A stretch of 64,000 nt of DNA from Streptomyces sp. NBC_01707 (lineage in GTDB: Bacteria; Actinomycetota; Actinomycetes; Streptomycetales; Streptomycetaceae), in assembly GCF_041438805.1 (NCBI RefSeq), contig NZ_CP109190.1:248001-312000 (forward strand), in the 5' to 3' direction. Below, piece after piece: positions 8,180 to 18,016 of the stretch. The first letter of the stretch is position 1; each line of letters starts with the position of its first letter. The position numbers and the translations under genes were made by a program. The notes below the pieces were generated by a model, which worked only from the letters and a program-made list of their open reading frames with translations, was not told the origin of the DNA and searched no databases.

Positions 8180-8975
8180 GTACCCGACCGCGCTCGGCGC
8201 TTCCTCACGGGATCGCATCACCCTGCTCGGCCAGGACCTCGCGGCCGACGTGATGGGTGAGGTCGGCTTCGGTGAGCTGGCGTTCTGGCTGGCCTCCCAG
8301 CGCCGTCCGACAACAGGTGAGACGCGCGTATTCGAAGCTGTGCTCGCAGCACTCGCCGATCACGGCTTCACCCCGACCGCGATCATCACCAGGCTGACGT
8401 ATCTCTCGGCCCCCGACTCCGTCCAGGGCGCGCTCGCTGCCGGACTCCTCGGCGGAGGCTCGCGTTTCCTGGGCGTGACAGAGGACTGCGGCCGCTTCCT
8501 GCACCAGGTACTGGCCACAGCGGCAGGAGAACACCCCCTCGACGAGGCCGGCTGGGACGCACTTGCCCTGGCCGCCGTGCGCGCACGGCGGGAGGCCGGC
8601 GCGTTCATCCCGGGGCTCGGGCACCATGTCCACAAGGATGGCGACCCTCGCACCTCGAGGCTGTTCCACATCGCCGCGGAGGAAGGCCTCTTCGGCCCGC
8701 ACCTGTCCCTGTTTGCCGCTATCGGCAGGGTGCATCCCGAGGTGCTCGGGAAGACGCTTCCGCTCAACGGCGCCGGAGTCTGCGGTGCCGCGCTCGCCGA
8801 CCTCGGCCTGCCGCTGGAGCTGCTGAGGGCTTTCGCACTACTCGCCCGAACTGCCGGCCTCATCGGTCAACTCGCTGAGGAGCTACGCCACCCGGTCGCG
8901 AACGACATCTTCCTGTCGGTGGATCTCAACAACACACCGGTTCCGCCGACCCCTCTCGGCCCGACGGCGGCGTAA
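8172..8975 (+). CDS. Citryl-CoA lyase / citrate synthase-like enzyme
   Basis: A 267-aa protein, about the length of stand-alone citryl-CoA lyase and shorter than citrate synthase (about 370-430 aa). It matches the citrate synthase large-domain core: ADHGFTPTAI (62-71), GGGSRFLG (94-101) and PGLGHHVHKDGDPRTSRLF (147-165), including the catalytic-region His and Asp. Members of this group cleave a 3-hydroxy-3-carboxyacyl-CoA to acetyl-CoA (or another acyl-CoA) and an oxoacid. It starts inside the CoA-transferase gene, implying one substrate pathway. The natural substrate here is not known. Confidence 0.82.
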   Translation: MPEYPTALGASSRDRITLLGQDLAADVMGEVGFGELAFWLASQRRPTTGETRVFEAVLAALADHGFTPTAIITRLTYLSAPDSVQGALAAGLLGGGSRFLGVTEDCGRFLHQVLATAAGEHPLDEAGWDALALAAVRARREAGAFIPGLGHHVHKDGDPRTSRLFHIAAEEGLFGPHLSLFAAIGRVHPEVLGKTLPLNGAGVCGAALADLGLPLELLRAFALLARTAGLIGQLAEELRHPVANDIFLSVDLNNTPVPPTPLGPTAA

Positions 8976-9761
8976 CGAGTAGCAGTTCCCGGCGTGGCGG
9001 CTTCTTCACCCGGGCCGCTGCCCAGCCCCCTGCCCTCCTGCCTCCTGGAGGTTCTGCGCCGAAGCGCAGTCTCGCAGGCAGGGACGCCAGGCCCCGGATT
9101 CATCTGAGGGGTCAGGCGACGTCCATGCGACTTCGGAAGGGCGAACGGGAATTGATCACGGCGGGTCACCCAAATGTGACGGAGGCGGTGACCCGCTTTG
9201 TGATGCATGAGCAGCAGGGAACACCGTGGCGGGAAGCGGCCGACGCGCCGGAATCCCGCGCACGACTCGACGGTCCGAAAACTGCGCGATTGTTCACACA
9301 ATCACAGCGCTTTCCGGCGTCCTCGCATGTCCGAGCCATGCCACTGGTGCCGACGGGCGCACCCTGCCGCCGGGTCCGACCGGGCCGACGCGGCCAGCGG
9401 AGTTGCGGCGGAGGCCCCCGCAAGCCCTCTCTCCGGCTCGCCCGATGAAGGTGGCGGGCCCATTGCCGCTCCCGCAAACGCATCTCTCACGCCCTACTTG
9501 CACGACGTGACTACCACGCTGGGCGGGCTGAGGGAGTTGCGGAACACGCGGCAGAAGGTCACGCACGCGAGGGCGTGGAGGGGAATGATTTTTATTGACT
9601 TATCATTCCATATAGCGTCGCCGCGGCCTGCTGGCGATACACCCCCTTCCGGTCCGTGATCGCCCCCGACCGGAGCCCCCCGGGTGCGACCTGCGGCCGG
9701 GTTGGCGCAAGGGTTACCCATGGTCAATATCTGTAACGGACAGTCAAGATTGTGAGGGAAT
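8976..9761. other. Long intergenic region with an AT-rich inverted repeat
   Basis: No gene is recognised in 786 bp. An AT-rich island holds a perfect 8-bp dyad, GGAATGAT (9582-9589) and ATCATTCC (9602-9609), spaced by 12 bp that include TTGACT. It stands out against the GC-rich background and could be an operator or promoter region, although it is 150 bp from the oxidoreductase start at 9762. Confidence 0.4.
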
Positions 9762-10724
9762 ATGAAAGCGGTAGGAGTACGCCGATTCGGAGGACCAGAG
9801 GCTCTGCGGGTCTTGGATATACCTGAGCCGCACGCCGGCCCCGGTCAGGTACGTATCCGCATACGTGCAGCGTCAGTTAACCCCGGCGATAGGTACCTGC
9901 GTAACGGCTCACTCGGCTCCACGAGCGCGGGGCCGCCGTACATCCCTGGCATGGAAGCAGCCGGGGTGGTGGATGAGATCGGGGAGGGCACCGTCACCGA
10001 TCTGTGTATCGGGGACCGGGTGATGGCCCTGACCATGCCTACCGATCCCAGCGGCGGCGCCTACGCCCAGTACCTGTCACTGCCCGAACAGTGGGTTGCG
10101 CGCGCCCCTGCGGGGAGCACACATGCCGAGGCATCCACACTGCCCATGAACGGTCTCACCGCCCGGCAGGCCCTGGACCTTCTCGCTCTGCCCGCCAGAC
10201 GCACCGTCGCGGTCACCGGCGGCGCGGGAGTGGTCGGCGGATATGTCATCCAGATGGCCAAGGCCGCCGATGGGCTCACGGTAATTGCTGATGCCTGGCC
10301 CGAGGACGAGGAGCTGGTGCGTTCCCTCGGGGCCGACATCGTCATCCCGAGAGGCGACGATTTCGCCCAGCACGTGCTCCGGAACACGCCGGAAGGCGTC
10401 GATGGTGTGGTGGACGCGGCAAGCATGGGCTCCGCGGCGGTGGCTCGGGCAGTACGCGACGGCGGGGGAATTTCCCTGCTTGTGCACGAAGACCTCTACA
10501 GCATCAGCCCCGCCAAGCTGCGACGTCGATCCCTGAACATCCACACGGTGCTCGTCTCCAAACACCTCGGTGACCGCAGCCGACTGGACCGTCTTCGCCT
10601 CCAGGCCGAGGCGGGAGACCTCACGTTGCGCGTAGCCCGCACATTGCCCGCCGCGCAGGCCACCGAAGCGCACCGCCTGTTGGAGGCCGGCGGCGTCCGC
10701 GGCCGCTTGGTTCTGGAGTTCTAG
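9762..10724 (+). CDS. NADPH:quinone-type oxidoreductase (zinc-independent MDR), copy 1
   Basis: A 320-aa medium-chain reductase. It has a GroES-like N-terminal domain (MKAVGVRRFGGPEALRVLDIPEPHAGPGQVRIRI) and a Rossmann domain with VTGGAGVVGGYVIQMAK (about 148-164). No structural zinc-cysteine cluster is seen, so it resembles quinone reductases rather than alcohol dehydrogenases. It is paralogous over its full length to the gene at 24384 (also 320 aa). A tiny 3' remnant of the same gene lies at 19690. It was originally followed by an MFS transporter, now a pseudogene at 10741. A role in reductive detoxification is plausible but not shown. Confidence 0.85.
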   Translation: MKAVGVRRFGGPEALRVLDIPEPHAGPGQVRIRIRAASVNPGDRYLRNGSLGSTSAGPPYIPGMEAAGVVDEIGEGTVTDLCIGDRVMALTMPTDPSGGAYAQYLSLPEQWVARAPAGSTHAEASTLPMNGLTARQALDLLALPARRTVAVTGGAGVVGGYVIQMAKAADGLTVIADAWPEDEELVRSLGADIVIPRGDDFAQHVLRNTPEGVDGVVDAASMGSAAVARAVRDGGGISLLVHEDLYSISPAKLRRRSLNIHTVLVSKHLGDRSRLDRLRLQAEAGDLTLRVARTLPAAQATEAHRLLEAGGVRGRLVLEF

Positions 10725-10740
10725 CCCTCCTCTCCCACGA

Positions 10741-11493
10741 ATGGCACGAAATGAGCCGCCCGCCTTCGTCACCCTCGAGGCAAAGACCAACTCACCTCTG
10801 CTGCCACTGCACATCCTGACGGAACGCAACCGCGCCGGCTCCTACCTTTCAGTGGGCCAGGCCGTCATCAGCATGTTCGGCATGTTCTTGTTCCTCAGCT
10901 ACTACCTGCAGCTCGTCAAGGGGTACGCCCCCTCCGAAACCGGTGTGGCCTTCCTCCCGTGGCAGCTGCCCAGGTCATCGGCTCCATGTTCATCGCCACG
11001 CGGTTGAGCGGCAGGATGCGCCCAGGCGTGCTCATGAGCTCCGGCGACCTCGTCACCGCGGTAGGAGTGCTGCTGCTGGCCCTGCTGCAGCAGGACAGCT
11101 CATACACACTGCTCGCCATCGCCGAAGTGATTACCGGGCTCGGCATCGGCACAGCGTTCATGCCCTCCATGAGCCTGGGCACCCACGGGGCTGAGCCCCG
11201 GTACGCAGGCGTCGCCTCCGCTATGGTCGGTGCCTCTCAGCAGATCGGCGGCTCGGTTGGTACCGCGCTGCTGAACACGATCGCGGCCAGCTCCACCGCC
11301 GCACGTGCTCTCCCATGCTCACGCCAAGACCAGCACGGACACGGCGCTGGTACACGGGTTCTCCACGGCATATTGGTGGGCAGTTGGCTTCCTCGTGCTT
11401 TCAGCGCTGATCTCCCTGGTGGCGGTCAACGCGCCCCGCCCCAGCCTCAGCGGCACCGAGGAAACTACCAACGTCCCCGAAATGGTCCTCTGA
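10741..11493 (+). pseudogene. Truncated, frameshifted EmrB/QacA-type MFS exporter
   Basis: Only the C-terminal half is present, spread over three frames. It reads SPLLPLHILTERNRAGSYLSVGQ then FLFLSYYLQLVKGYAP, shifts frame near 10965 to QVIGSMFIATRLSGRMRPGV and MVGASQQIGGSVGTALLNT, and shifts again near 11300 to ALVHGFSTAYWWAVGFLVLSA. The same segments occur uninterrupted in the intact exporter at 19812-21296. About 250 N-terminal residues are missing, replaced directly by the end of the oxidoreductase gene, so a deletion joined the two genes. Confidence 0.88.
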
Positions 11494-12350
11494 TCTTCCC
11501 ACCCCGAACGGTACTGGCCAGTCACCTCCAAGACGCCGCTGGTCCGCCTCATCAGCACACGCCCGCCGCCTCCTGCGCGACCAGGACGCGGCGATGGCGG
11601 ACAGTGCGGTGGGCCACCATCTGGACCGCCCCGCTGACCTACTGATCTGCTGACCGAGCCCCGTTTCACGGCCTGGTCCCAGACCATGGCCGAAGTGATC
11701 GCGGATCACCACTTCCTCACCCGCCGCCCGCACGAGTGTGGACCCTGCTCAGTACCATCGCCCTGGGCAAGCCGTGGGCCGCCGAGGAGCTCACCAACGC
11801 ATCCGACTGGTGTCAGCGCGTGGCCGCAACCATATCGATCGAGGCCCTCAGGTTGCTGGCCGCACGGACGAACACGCCGCGTTCGAAACGCAGCAAGCCG
11901 TCAGTTGCGGGACAGGCACCAGCCCAGCTGCCTTGATCGACAGGTCTTGACGATTCCTCAGCGGGTTGCACCCCTCCCCGCACCCCACCACCAGCCCGCT
12001 ATCAGGATGATCACTCGATAAACACTGGATCGGCGGGCACCGCGCGGCCCCACCTCCTGCAGAGGGAGGCCGCGCACGCACTTTGGGCGCCCGACCGGCA
12101 GCACGGCGACCCGCATCAAATCGTCGATGAGTCAGGGGGCGACTCCCCAAGATTTCCTGCAAGGTACTACGTCATGGAACGGGACGACGTCGAGCACTCG
12201 CCGCCTGCAGTCGCTTGAATTCGCTGCCCACGCCTGGCGAGGAAGCTGTTTGCTTCGGTGCTGGGCTACGGGCAACGAAGACGTCGCGGGCGATTGGTGG
12301 CGAGCCATCTACCCGGGATGCGTACCCGCGGCAAGGTGCGGGCAGAGGCA
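11494..12350. other. Intergenic region with a possible unrecognised remnant
   Basis: No intact gene. Between about 11640 and 11930 two adjacent frames read like one protein with a single frameshift: LTEPRFTAWSQTMAEVIADHH, then WTLLSTIALGKPWAAEELTNASDW and ISIEALRLLAARTN. I do not recognise the family. The rest appears non-coding. Confidence 0.3.
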
Positions 12351-13721
12351 TTATTCGCCGCGGGAGGGGGCTGCCCGTGGGCCCGCGGGTATGACCGTCA
12401 AGACGAGAACCGCGCCGACCAGAAGCAACCCTGCCATGCAGTAGAGGCCGTTGTTGACACTGCCGGTCTGCGTCTTGACCCACCCCAGGATGAACGGGCT
12501 GACGAAGCCTCCGGACAGCCCGATGGAGTTGATCAGAGCGATACCGCCGGCCCTGGCTCCTGGCGCAAGGTACTTGACAGGTATAGATAGCAAGATCGGC
12601 ATCGCGCCGTAGACGGAACATGCAAGGAGTGCTAGCGAGATCAACGACAGTGCCAGGTTCGCCCCCGCGAAAGACAGCAGTATCAGTGCTGTCGCGCCAG
12701 TCATGCACGGTATCGCGGTGTGCCAGCGGCGTTCACCGGTTCTGTCGGAGTGGCGGGATAGGAGAAGCATGGTGATCGTGGCGGCCGCGAAGGGTATTGA
12801 CGCCCACGCGCCGATCTGTGCGGGCGTGCCGACGCCCGCATCCTTGAGCATCAACGGCATCCAGAAGGACACCGCTTGAATGCCGCACACAATGGTGAAC
12901 CAGGCGAGCGCCATTACATAGACGTTAATGTCACGAAGGGCACTTCCAAAGCCCTGTGTGGATGTTCCCGGCGTCCGGTCGAGGTCCAGGTCGAGGTCAC
13001 CAACAACGCGTCGCTGTTCGTCATAAGTCAGCCACTTCGCCTTCGCGGGAGCATCAGGCAGGATGAAGAAGAAGATCACGCCCAATGCCACACTCGGCAG
13101 GCCCTCGATCAAGAACAGCCACTGCCACCCGCCCAAGTCGGCGACGTCGTTCATGCCTTGAAGAATCCAGCCCGATATGGGTGAGCCCAGTGCTCCGGCG
13201 ATAGGGCTGCCGCACAGGAAGAGCGCCATCACCCGGGCTCGCCTGTCGTTAGGGAACCAATACGTGAGCAGGAGCATGACGCCGGGTGCGTAGCCTGCTT
13301 CGAAGGCGCCCAGAAGCAGCCGCATCACATAGAACTGTGTGGGCGTCTGAACGAAGAGCATGCAGCTCGACACCAGCCCCCAGAGGACCATGATCCGTGA
13401 GAGCGTCAGCCTGGCCCCGATGCGCTTCATCAACAGGTTGCTAGGAACCTCGAAGACGAAGTAGGTGGCGAAGTACAGCCCGGCGCCCAAGCCGTAGACG
13501 GCAGCACTGAAACCCAGCTCGTCCTTCATCTGAAGCTGGGCGAAGCCGATGTTGATGCGGTCCAGGTAAGCAAGTACGTACCCCGCAAAGAGCAGCGGGA
13601 TGAGCCGCCACCCGATCTTGGAATAGAGCGCCTTGGCAGAGCCCTCCCCGCTGGACGGCCTGCCTGCAAGCGGGGCGCCTTCGGCGAGCGGTGGTTCAGT
13701 GGCAGTCAAAGTTTCCTCCAC
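12351..13721 (-). CDS. MFS anion:cation symporter (aromatic or carboxylic acid permease)
   Basis: A 456-aa 12-helix permease of the ACS family (phthalate, 4-hydroxyphenylacetate or tartrate type). Motifs include RLIPLLFAGYVLAYLDRINIGFAQ, the cytoplasmic signature EVPSNLLMKRIGARL, and YGLGAGLYFATYFVFE. The GTG at 13721 (VEETLTATEP) is the likeliest start because upstream codons look non-coding, although no strong ribosome site is present. A copy of the IclR-type operator lies about 92 bp upstream. This suggests co-regulation with the dioxygenase at 5623 and uptake of its aromatic substrate. Confidence 0.82.
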   Translation of the reverse strand: MEETLTATEPPLAEGAPLAGRPSSGEGSAKALYSKIGWRLIPLLFAGYVLAYLDRINIGFAQLQMKDELGFSAAVYGLGAGLYFATYFVFEVPSNLLMKRIGARLTLSRIMVLWGLVSSCMLFVQTPTQFYVMRLLLGAFEAGYAPGVMLLLTYWFPNDRRARVMALFLCGSPIAGALGSPISGWILQGMNDVADLGGWQWLFLIEGLPSVALGVIFFFILPDAPAKAKWLTYDEQRRVVGDLDLDLDRTPGTSTQGFGSALRDINVYVMALAWFTIVCGIQAVSFWMPLMLKDAGVGTPAQIGAWASIPFAAATITMLLLSRHSDRTGERRWHTAIPCMTGATALILLSFAGANLALSLISLALLACSVYGAMPILLSIPVKYLAPGARAGGIALINSIGLSGGFVSPFILGWVKTQTGSVNNGLYCMAGLLLVGAVLVLTVIPAGPRAAPSRGE

Positions 13722-14450
13722 GGCGGCCCCCCGAGCGCCCGGTGGCGCGAGGGCGAAGGGTCTGTTGGTGGACGACCGGCAGGTAGGGCGGCGCAGCGCG
13801 CGAATCTCCAGTCGTCCGCTGTACGGACAAGCGTCCGCTAGAGTTTGTGAGCCAGCCCCTGGCATGTCAAGCGCTTGACGGCCCTCAATGTGGGTGAGCA
13901 TGCACGGGATGGCCCTTGGGGTGCACCCGCGCGCAAAACACAGGGCAGGACCGGGGCCTGTCGCCACCCGTCACCCAACCGCGAAGCGGACAGTCGTCCG
14001 TTGCACAGTAACCAGTGATTGTCTGGCTCCCCAGAGCATCCCGCCCCCGCGCCCTGAAACCGCAGCGCCGTCGGTAATACCTCTCAACCGGTGCGTCTAC
14101 TACGACAGCTATCGTCGCCCGGTCTGCGCTCTCAGCATCAGCCCGCTGTTGGCACCCTGCTCGGCACTCCCCGGTTCCGCCCTCGGCGCTCACCGCCGGA
14201 TCGTCGAACCATGGCCGTTTGCCCTCGCGGTTCTTCCTCTGCACGCATCTACCAGGACGCCGGCAGCGCGTCGGCGCAGCCCCCATCCCCTCATGAGCCG
14301 TGGGGGCACCGGGACAGGTCGAGCTGACGGGCAGGCCTTCCGGCCCGGATGTACCGTCGAGTTGATGGCTTTCCCTCGCGGCTGGAGCGGAGAAGGCGAG
14401 CGGTTACAGTCTTCGCAGCGTGGAGCCGCAGCAGCCCTTCAGGAGTAGCT
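13722..14450. other. Promoter region and non-coding sequence
   Basis: No gene is supported. Besides the operator at 13813 there is a further cluster of half-sites near 13986-14000 (GCGGACA followed by CGTCCG) that may belong to the same regulator. Long open frames here lack ribosome sites and similarity. Confidence 0.4.
13813..13838. promoter_or_regulatory. IclR-type operator before the permease gene
   Basis: CGTCCGC-TGT-ACGGACA (13813-13829) differs from the dioxygenase operator at 5558 only at its outermost bases. A GCGTCCGC half-site at 13831-13838 reproduces the 19-bp tandem spacing seen at 5558-5593. Confidence 0.6.
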
Positions 14451-14918
14451 GTGACTAATCATCCCCCCGTACCCCCCTTCACACGGGACTCCGCAATCCA
14501 AAAAGTCCGTGCGGCCGAGGACGGTTGGAATAGCCGCGACCCAGACAGAGTCTCCAAGGTCTACGCCTCTGATTCACGTTGGCGAAACCGCAGTGAATGG
14601 GTCACGGGACGTGAGGAGATCGTGGCTTTTCTTACTCGAAAGTGGTCACGAGAGCTCGAATACAGGCTGATAAAGGAGCTTTGGGCGTTCGACGGCAACC
14701 GGATAGCAGTTCGCTTCGCCTATGAATGTCACGATGCCGACGGAAATTGGTGGCGTTCGTTCGGCAACGAGAACTGGGAGTTCAATGAGGACGGCCTCAT
14801 GGCCGTTCGGCACGCCAGCATCAACGATGTTCCTATCACCGAGTCCGAGCGCCAGTACCACTGGCCGCTCGGTCGACGACCTGACGACCACCCTGGCCTC
14901 AGCGACCTCGGATTCTGA
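14451..14918 (+). CDS. DUF1348 / NTF2-like protein
   Basis: A 155-aa cytoplasmic protein of the DUF1348 branch of the NTF2 superfamily. Visible motifs are [76 protein letters not shown] and [13 protein letters not shown]. The family is common but its activity is not established; the cone-shaped fold often binds a small ligand. GTG 14451 is chosen because AGGAG lies 5 nt upstream and the protein then has the usual family length. It is monocistronic. Confidence 0.85.
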   Translation: MTNHPPVPPFTRDSAIQKVRAAEDGWNSRDPDRVSKVYASDSRWRNRSEWVTGREEIVAFLTRKWSRELEYRLIKELWAFDGNRIAVRFAYECHDADGNWWRSFGNENWEFNEDGLMAVRHASINDVPITESERQYHWPLGRRPDDHPGLSDLGF

Positions 14919-15367
14919 GACCGTCAACTGCCTTCACGCGTGCTGGCGCTGCATAGGCCCTGCGGACCTGCACCCTATGCCTCTTTGTCATATTCACCCT
15001 CCGGGGTCTCCTGGTACCGCCCCACGTCTCACACTCTCACCAAGTCCAAAATCCTGGGACAGCTGGGTGTTTGTTACGTAGCTCGCGATGCCCGCCTTCT
15101 AAAGGATTTCCCGCAAATCCCGGGTGGATCAGTGCGCGGCGTCAGATGCGGTGTATGCAAGGCGGAGGGGCGTCCTCATACTGGGCGTGTTCGGGCGTTC
15201 CGACAACGCGGCAAGGTGCCGTAGCTGTCGTCGTGCGCGCCCGTCAGGGACTACGGGACAGCCCTTAGCTTGTCGTTTAACGTCCGGCGATCACTCGTCC
15301 GGGTGTCTCCGGGACGTGGGTGTGGCCTTCGCGTGATCCTGAACTCGGCCAAGAGGGACAGGACTTG
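14919..15367. other. Intergenic region, probably 5' part of a degraded IS
   Basis: No gene. The stretch from about 15200 to 15367 leads directly into the transposase remnant and is likely the untranslated leader of that element. No terminal repeat could be identified. Confidence 0.35.
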
Positions 15368-16281
15368 ATGCGAAGGCCGCAGTGGGTAAGTTTGATGGAG
15401 CAGGGCGGGCAGTACGCACCGTTCGCGGAACTGTCACGCTTCCGGGGTGTCTTCTACGTCCCTGACCCGACGGCGCGACGCGCTGTTCGAGCTGACAGAC
15501 GCGGCGGTGTGCACCGACGGGCCGGTGAGGACCTCGGTGGACCTGGCGCTGGCGCCCGAGCACCGGCGGGGGCACGGTGCCTTGTACGGTGCGCTGAGCC
15601 GCGGCCGCGTGGACGCCGACCGGCCGCGGACCGCGCTGGCCGGCCTGCCGCTGCCGCGCGCCGCCGACGGCCGCCTGGTGCTCGCGGTCGACGTCTCCCC
15701 GTGGCTGCGCCCGGACGCGCAGACCTGCCTGGACCGCTCCTTCTGCCACACCTACGGCCGCGGCGACGCCAAGCACCAGATAATCCCCGGCTGGCCGTAC
15801 TCGTTCGTCGTCGCTTCGGAGACTGGCCGCCCCTCCTGGATCGCCGTCCTGGACGCGGTGCGGCTGGGGCCCGGCACCGACCTGGCCGCCGTCACCGCCA
15901 CCCAACTCCGCAACACCGTAGGCCGGTTGATCGCCACGGGGCGGTGGAGGCGGGCGATCCGGAGATCCTGGTGGTGATGGACGCCGGCTACGACGCTCCG
16001 CGGATCGCACACCTGCCGGCCGATCTGCCGGTGCAGGTGCTGGGTCGGCTTTGCTCGGACCGGGTGATGCGCCGTCCGGCGCCCAGCCGCGCGGTCCGGT
16101 CGAGCAATGCGCGCGCCGTTACGGAGAACGAGGTCACCTCGCTTTCATCGGCGCCAAGCGATATTCAACTCGCCGTTCCCGGCGAGCGAGACCTGGATCG
16201 ATCGAGGCCACTTCCGGCCCGGCCCTTCCAAAGCACCCGTCCGTCCGGAGAGTCGGCAACTGTCCGAACTAACTGGCTTAA
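15368..16281 (+). pseudogene. Degraded IS701/IS4-like transposase, interrupted by an IS5-type copy
   Basis: The protein is recognisable as the transposase type common in Streptomyces that begins MEQGGQYAPFAELSRFRGVFY and continues RRDALFELTDAAVCTDGPV, ALYGALSRGRVDADR, LVLAVDVSPWLRPDAQT, DRSFCHTYGRG and VVMDAGYDAPRIAHLPADLPVQVLGR. The frame changes twice: near 15465, and near 15947 where a G appears to be missing from a G run. The C-terminal half is absent and the 887-bp IS5-type element begins at 16282. It is an IS within an older, dead IS. Confidence 0.8.
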
Positions 16282-17168
16282 CTGATCGTTTCAGAATGAA
16301 GTTTGGTGTGGGGCTTGGCAGTTGGGTGTTGTTTCGGCAGGATCTGGTGAGTGCCTGTTGATCTTGTGCCTGATGACTTGTGGGAACGTGTGGCGCCGCT
16401 GTTGCCGGCCCGTGCGCCTCGGCGGTATCGGTATCCCGGGCGGTTGCCGGCGGATGACCGTGCTGCTCTGCGGGGCATCGTCTATGTGCTGTGCAAGAGC
16501 GTGAGCTGGCGGGATGTCCCTGCGGAACAGGTCGGCTGCAGCGGGGTGACGGCCTGGCGGCGTCTGCGGGACTGGACCGAGGCCGGTGTCTGGCCCCGGC
16601 TGCACGAGGTGCTGCTGGCCGAACTGCGGGCTACCGGCTTGCTGGACATGGACGACGCCGCAATCGACGGCTCGCACGTCAGAGCCCTCAAAGGGGGGCT
16701 CACACCGGACCTTCGCCGGTCGACCGGGCCCGGCCCGGAAGCAAACACCACCTGATCGTCGACCGACACGGCACCCCGCTCGCCGTCTCTTTGACCAGCG
16801 GAAACCGCCACGACGTCACCCAGCTCATGCCACTGCTGGACGCCATACCCCACATCCGTGGCCTGCGCGGCCGGCCCCGCCACCGGCCTCGGCGGCTCTT
16901 CGCCGACCGCGGCTACGACTACGACAAGTACAGGCGTCTCGTCCGCGCTCGGGGGATCACACCCAAGATCGCCCGCCGCGGTGTCCCGCACGGCTCCGGC
17001 CTGGGCAAGACCCGATGGGTCGTCGAGCGCACCTTCGCCTGGCTCCACCAGTTCAAACGCCTCCGCACCCGCTACGAGATACGCGCCGACCTCCACCTCG
17101 GACTGCTCCAACTCGCCTGCAGCATCATCTGCTTGAGACGACTCCGAACCTCATTCTGAAACGATCAG
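16282..17168 (+). mobile_element. 887-bp IS5-family insertion sequence, copy A
   Basis: Terminal inverted repeats start CTGATCGTTTCAGAATGA at both ends, diverging afterwards (AGTTTGG against GGTTCGG). The element is flanked by TAA on both sides (16279-16281 and 17169-17171), a 3-bp target duplication of the TNA type. Copies of the same 887-bp length and translation lie at 54274-55160 and 62723-63609 in the opposite orientation. The uniformity indicates recent activity. Confidence 0.95.
16351..17159 (+). CDS. IS5-family transposase (two frames, programmed -1 frameshift), copy A
   Basis: The first frame gives 134 aa (MPVDLVPDDLWERVAPLLP through HVRALKGG). The catalytic half is in the -1 frame, with AHTGPSPVDRARPGSKHHL, FADRGYDYDKYRRL and RWVVERTFAWLHQFKRLRTRYE. 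These supply the D-D-E residues. Slippage on CTCAAAGGGGGG near 16690 would fuse them into about 269 aa, the standard scheme for this IS5 group. All three copies keep the same two-frame layout, so the frameshift is programmed, not decay. Confidence 0.9.
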
Positions 17169-17400
17169 TAAGTGTCATGCCTGTTCGAGCAGATACCCAG
17201 GCGGTTTCCACTGCTCCGCGGCGCGCCACGCACAGGTGGCCGCCGTGCCCGGATCGGTACTCCGCCGCGTAGGGAGGCTCACCATGTGGTTGGCAAAGGT
17301 TGACTCCTAAACGACTGTTACGTTATGTGCACCTTCTGGCCACTCATGGGTCAGTCGGCCAAGCGGTGATGGGTTCAAGGTGGATGGCCTGCAGAGAGGG
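17169..17400. other. Short spacer after the IS
   Basis: Nothing recognised between the IS and the end of the TetR gene. Confidence 0.4.
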
Positions 17401-17982
17401 TCAGTCGAAAGCATCGAGGGCGGTATCGGCGACCGCCATGAGCGACGCGCGGTCGGGGTTCATGGCACCCATGACCCTCAGCCCGTGCATCGTCATGATG
17501 AGGAACCGGGCCAGGTCCCGCGCATCGTGCTTGTCGGACAGCTGACCGTCCGCCTGCGCCTCAGCGATGACCTGATCCAGCGCGTCCTCCAGCAACTCCG
17601 TCGTCACCTGCACGTGGGAGGAGACCTGTGGGTCGTGCGCGATCCGGCCCACGGCAGCGCCGACGCTCAGGCATGCACGCCGGCTGCCGTCGAGCACGAT
17701 CTCGTCGATTGCCGCGACCAGGACATAATGCAGCAGATCGCGGCCCGGGACTCCCTGGCGAAGGATTTCGACCAGCGGCATGGCGTAACACTCCCGGTAT
17801 CGGTCCATGACCGCCAGATACAGGCCTTCCTTGCTGCCGAACGCCGAGTACAGCGACCCGCGGCCCACGCCGGTTGCATCGACCAGGTCCTGGATCGATG
17901 TGCCCTCGTAGCCGTTGTAGCCAAAGGCGTTCATCGCCGCCTCCACGGCCCTTTCGGTATCAAACTCCCTGATCCGTGCCAT
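17401..17982 (-). CDS. TetR-family repressor, copy 1
   Basis: A 193-aa repressor with an N-terminal helix-turn-helix (TSIQDLVDATGVGRGSLYSAFGSKEGLYL, about residues 29-57) and a C-terminal ligand domain of the AcrR/TetR_C type (LLEDALDQVIAEAQADGQL). ATG 17982 (MARIREFDTE) is preferred over an ATG four codons upstream because it matches the paralogue at 21531-22112, which is similar along its whole length. Twelve base pairs upstream starts a 23-bp sequence present identically before the paralogue, the probable autoregulatory site. Both repressors may bind both sites. Confidence 0.88.
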   Translation of the reverse strand: MARIREFDTERAVEAAMNAFGYNGYEGTSIQDLVDATGVGRGSLYSAFGSKEGLYLAVMDRYRECYAMPLVEILRQGVPGRDLLHYVLVAAIDEIVLDGSRRACLSVGAAVGRIAHDPQVSSHVQVTTELLEDALDQVIAEAQADGQLSDKHDARDLARFLIMTMHGLRVMGAMNPDRASLMAVADTALDAFD

Positions 17983-17993
17983 ACCAGACAGCA

Positions 17994-18016
17994 TACCAGA
18001 ACGAACGGTACAGATT
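17994..18016. promoter_or_regulatory. TetR operator, site A
   Basis: A 23-bp block containing TACCAGAACGAACGGTA is identical to 22130-22152, in front of the second TetR gene. Outside this block the two leaders differ, which marks it as functionally constrained. Confidence 0.65.

Noticed and set aside
9762..10724. Oxidoreductase as a zinc alcohol dehydrogenase
   Set aside because: No Cys/His/Glu catalytic zinc set or four-cysteine structural zinc loop is present. It fits the quinone-reductase branch.
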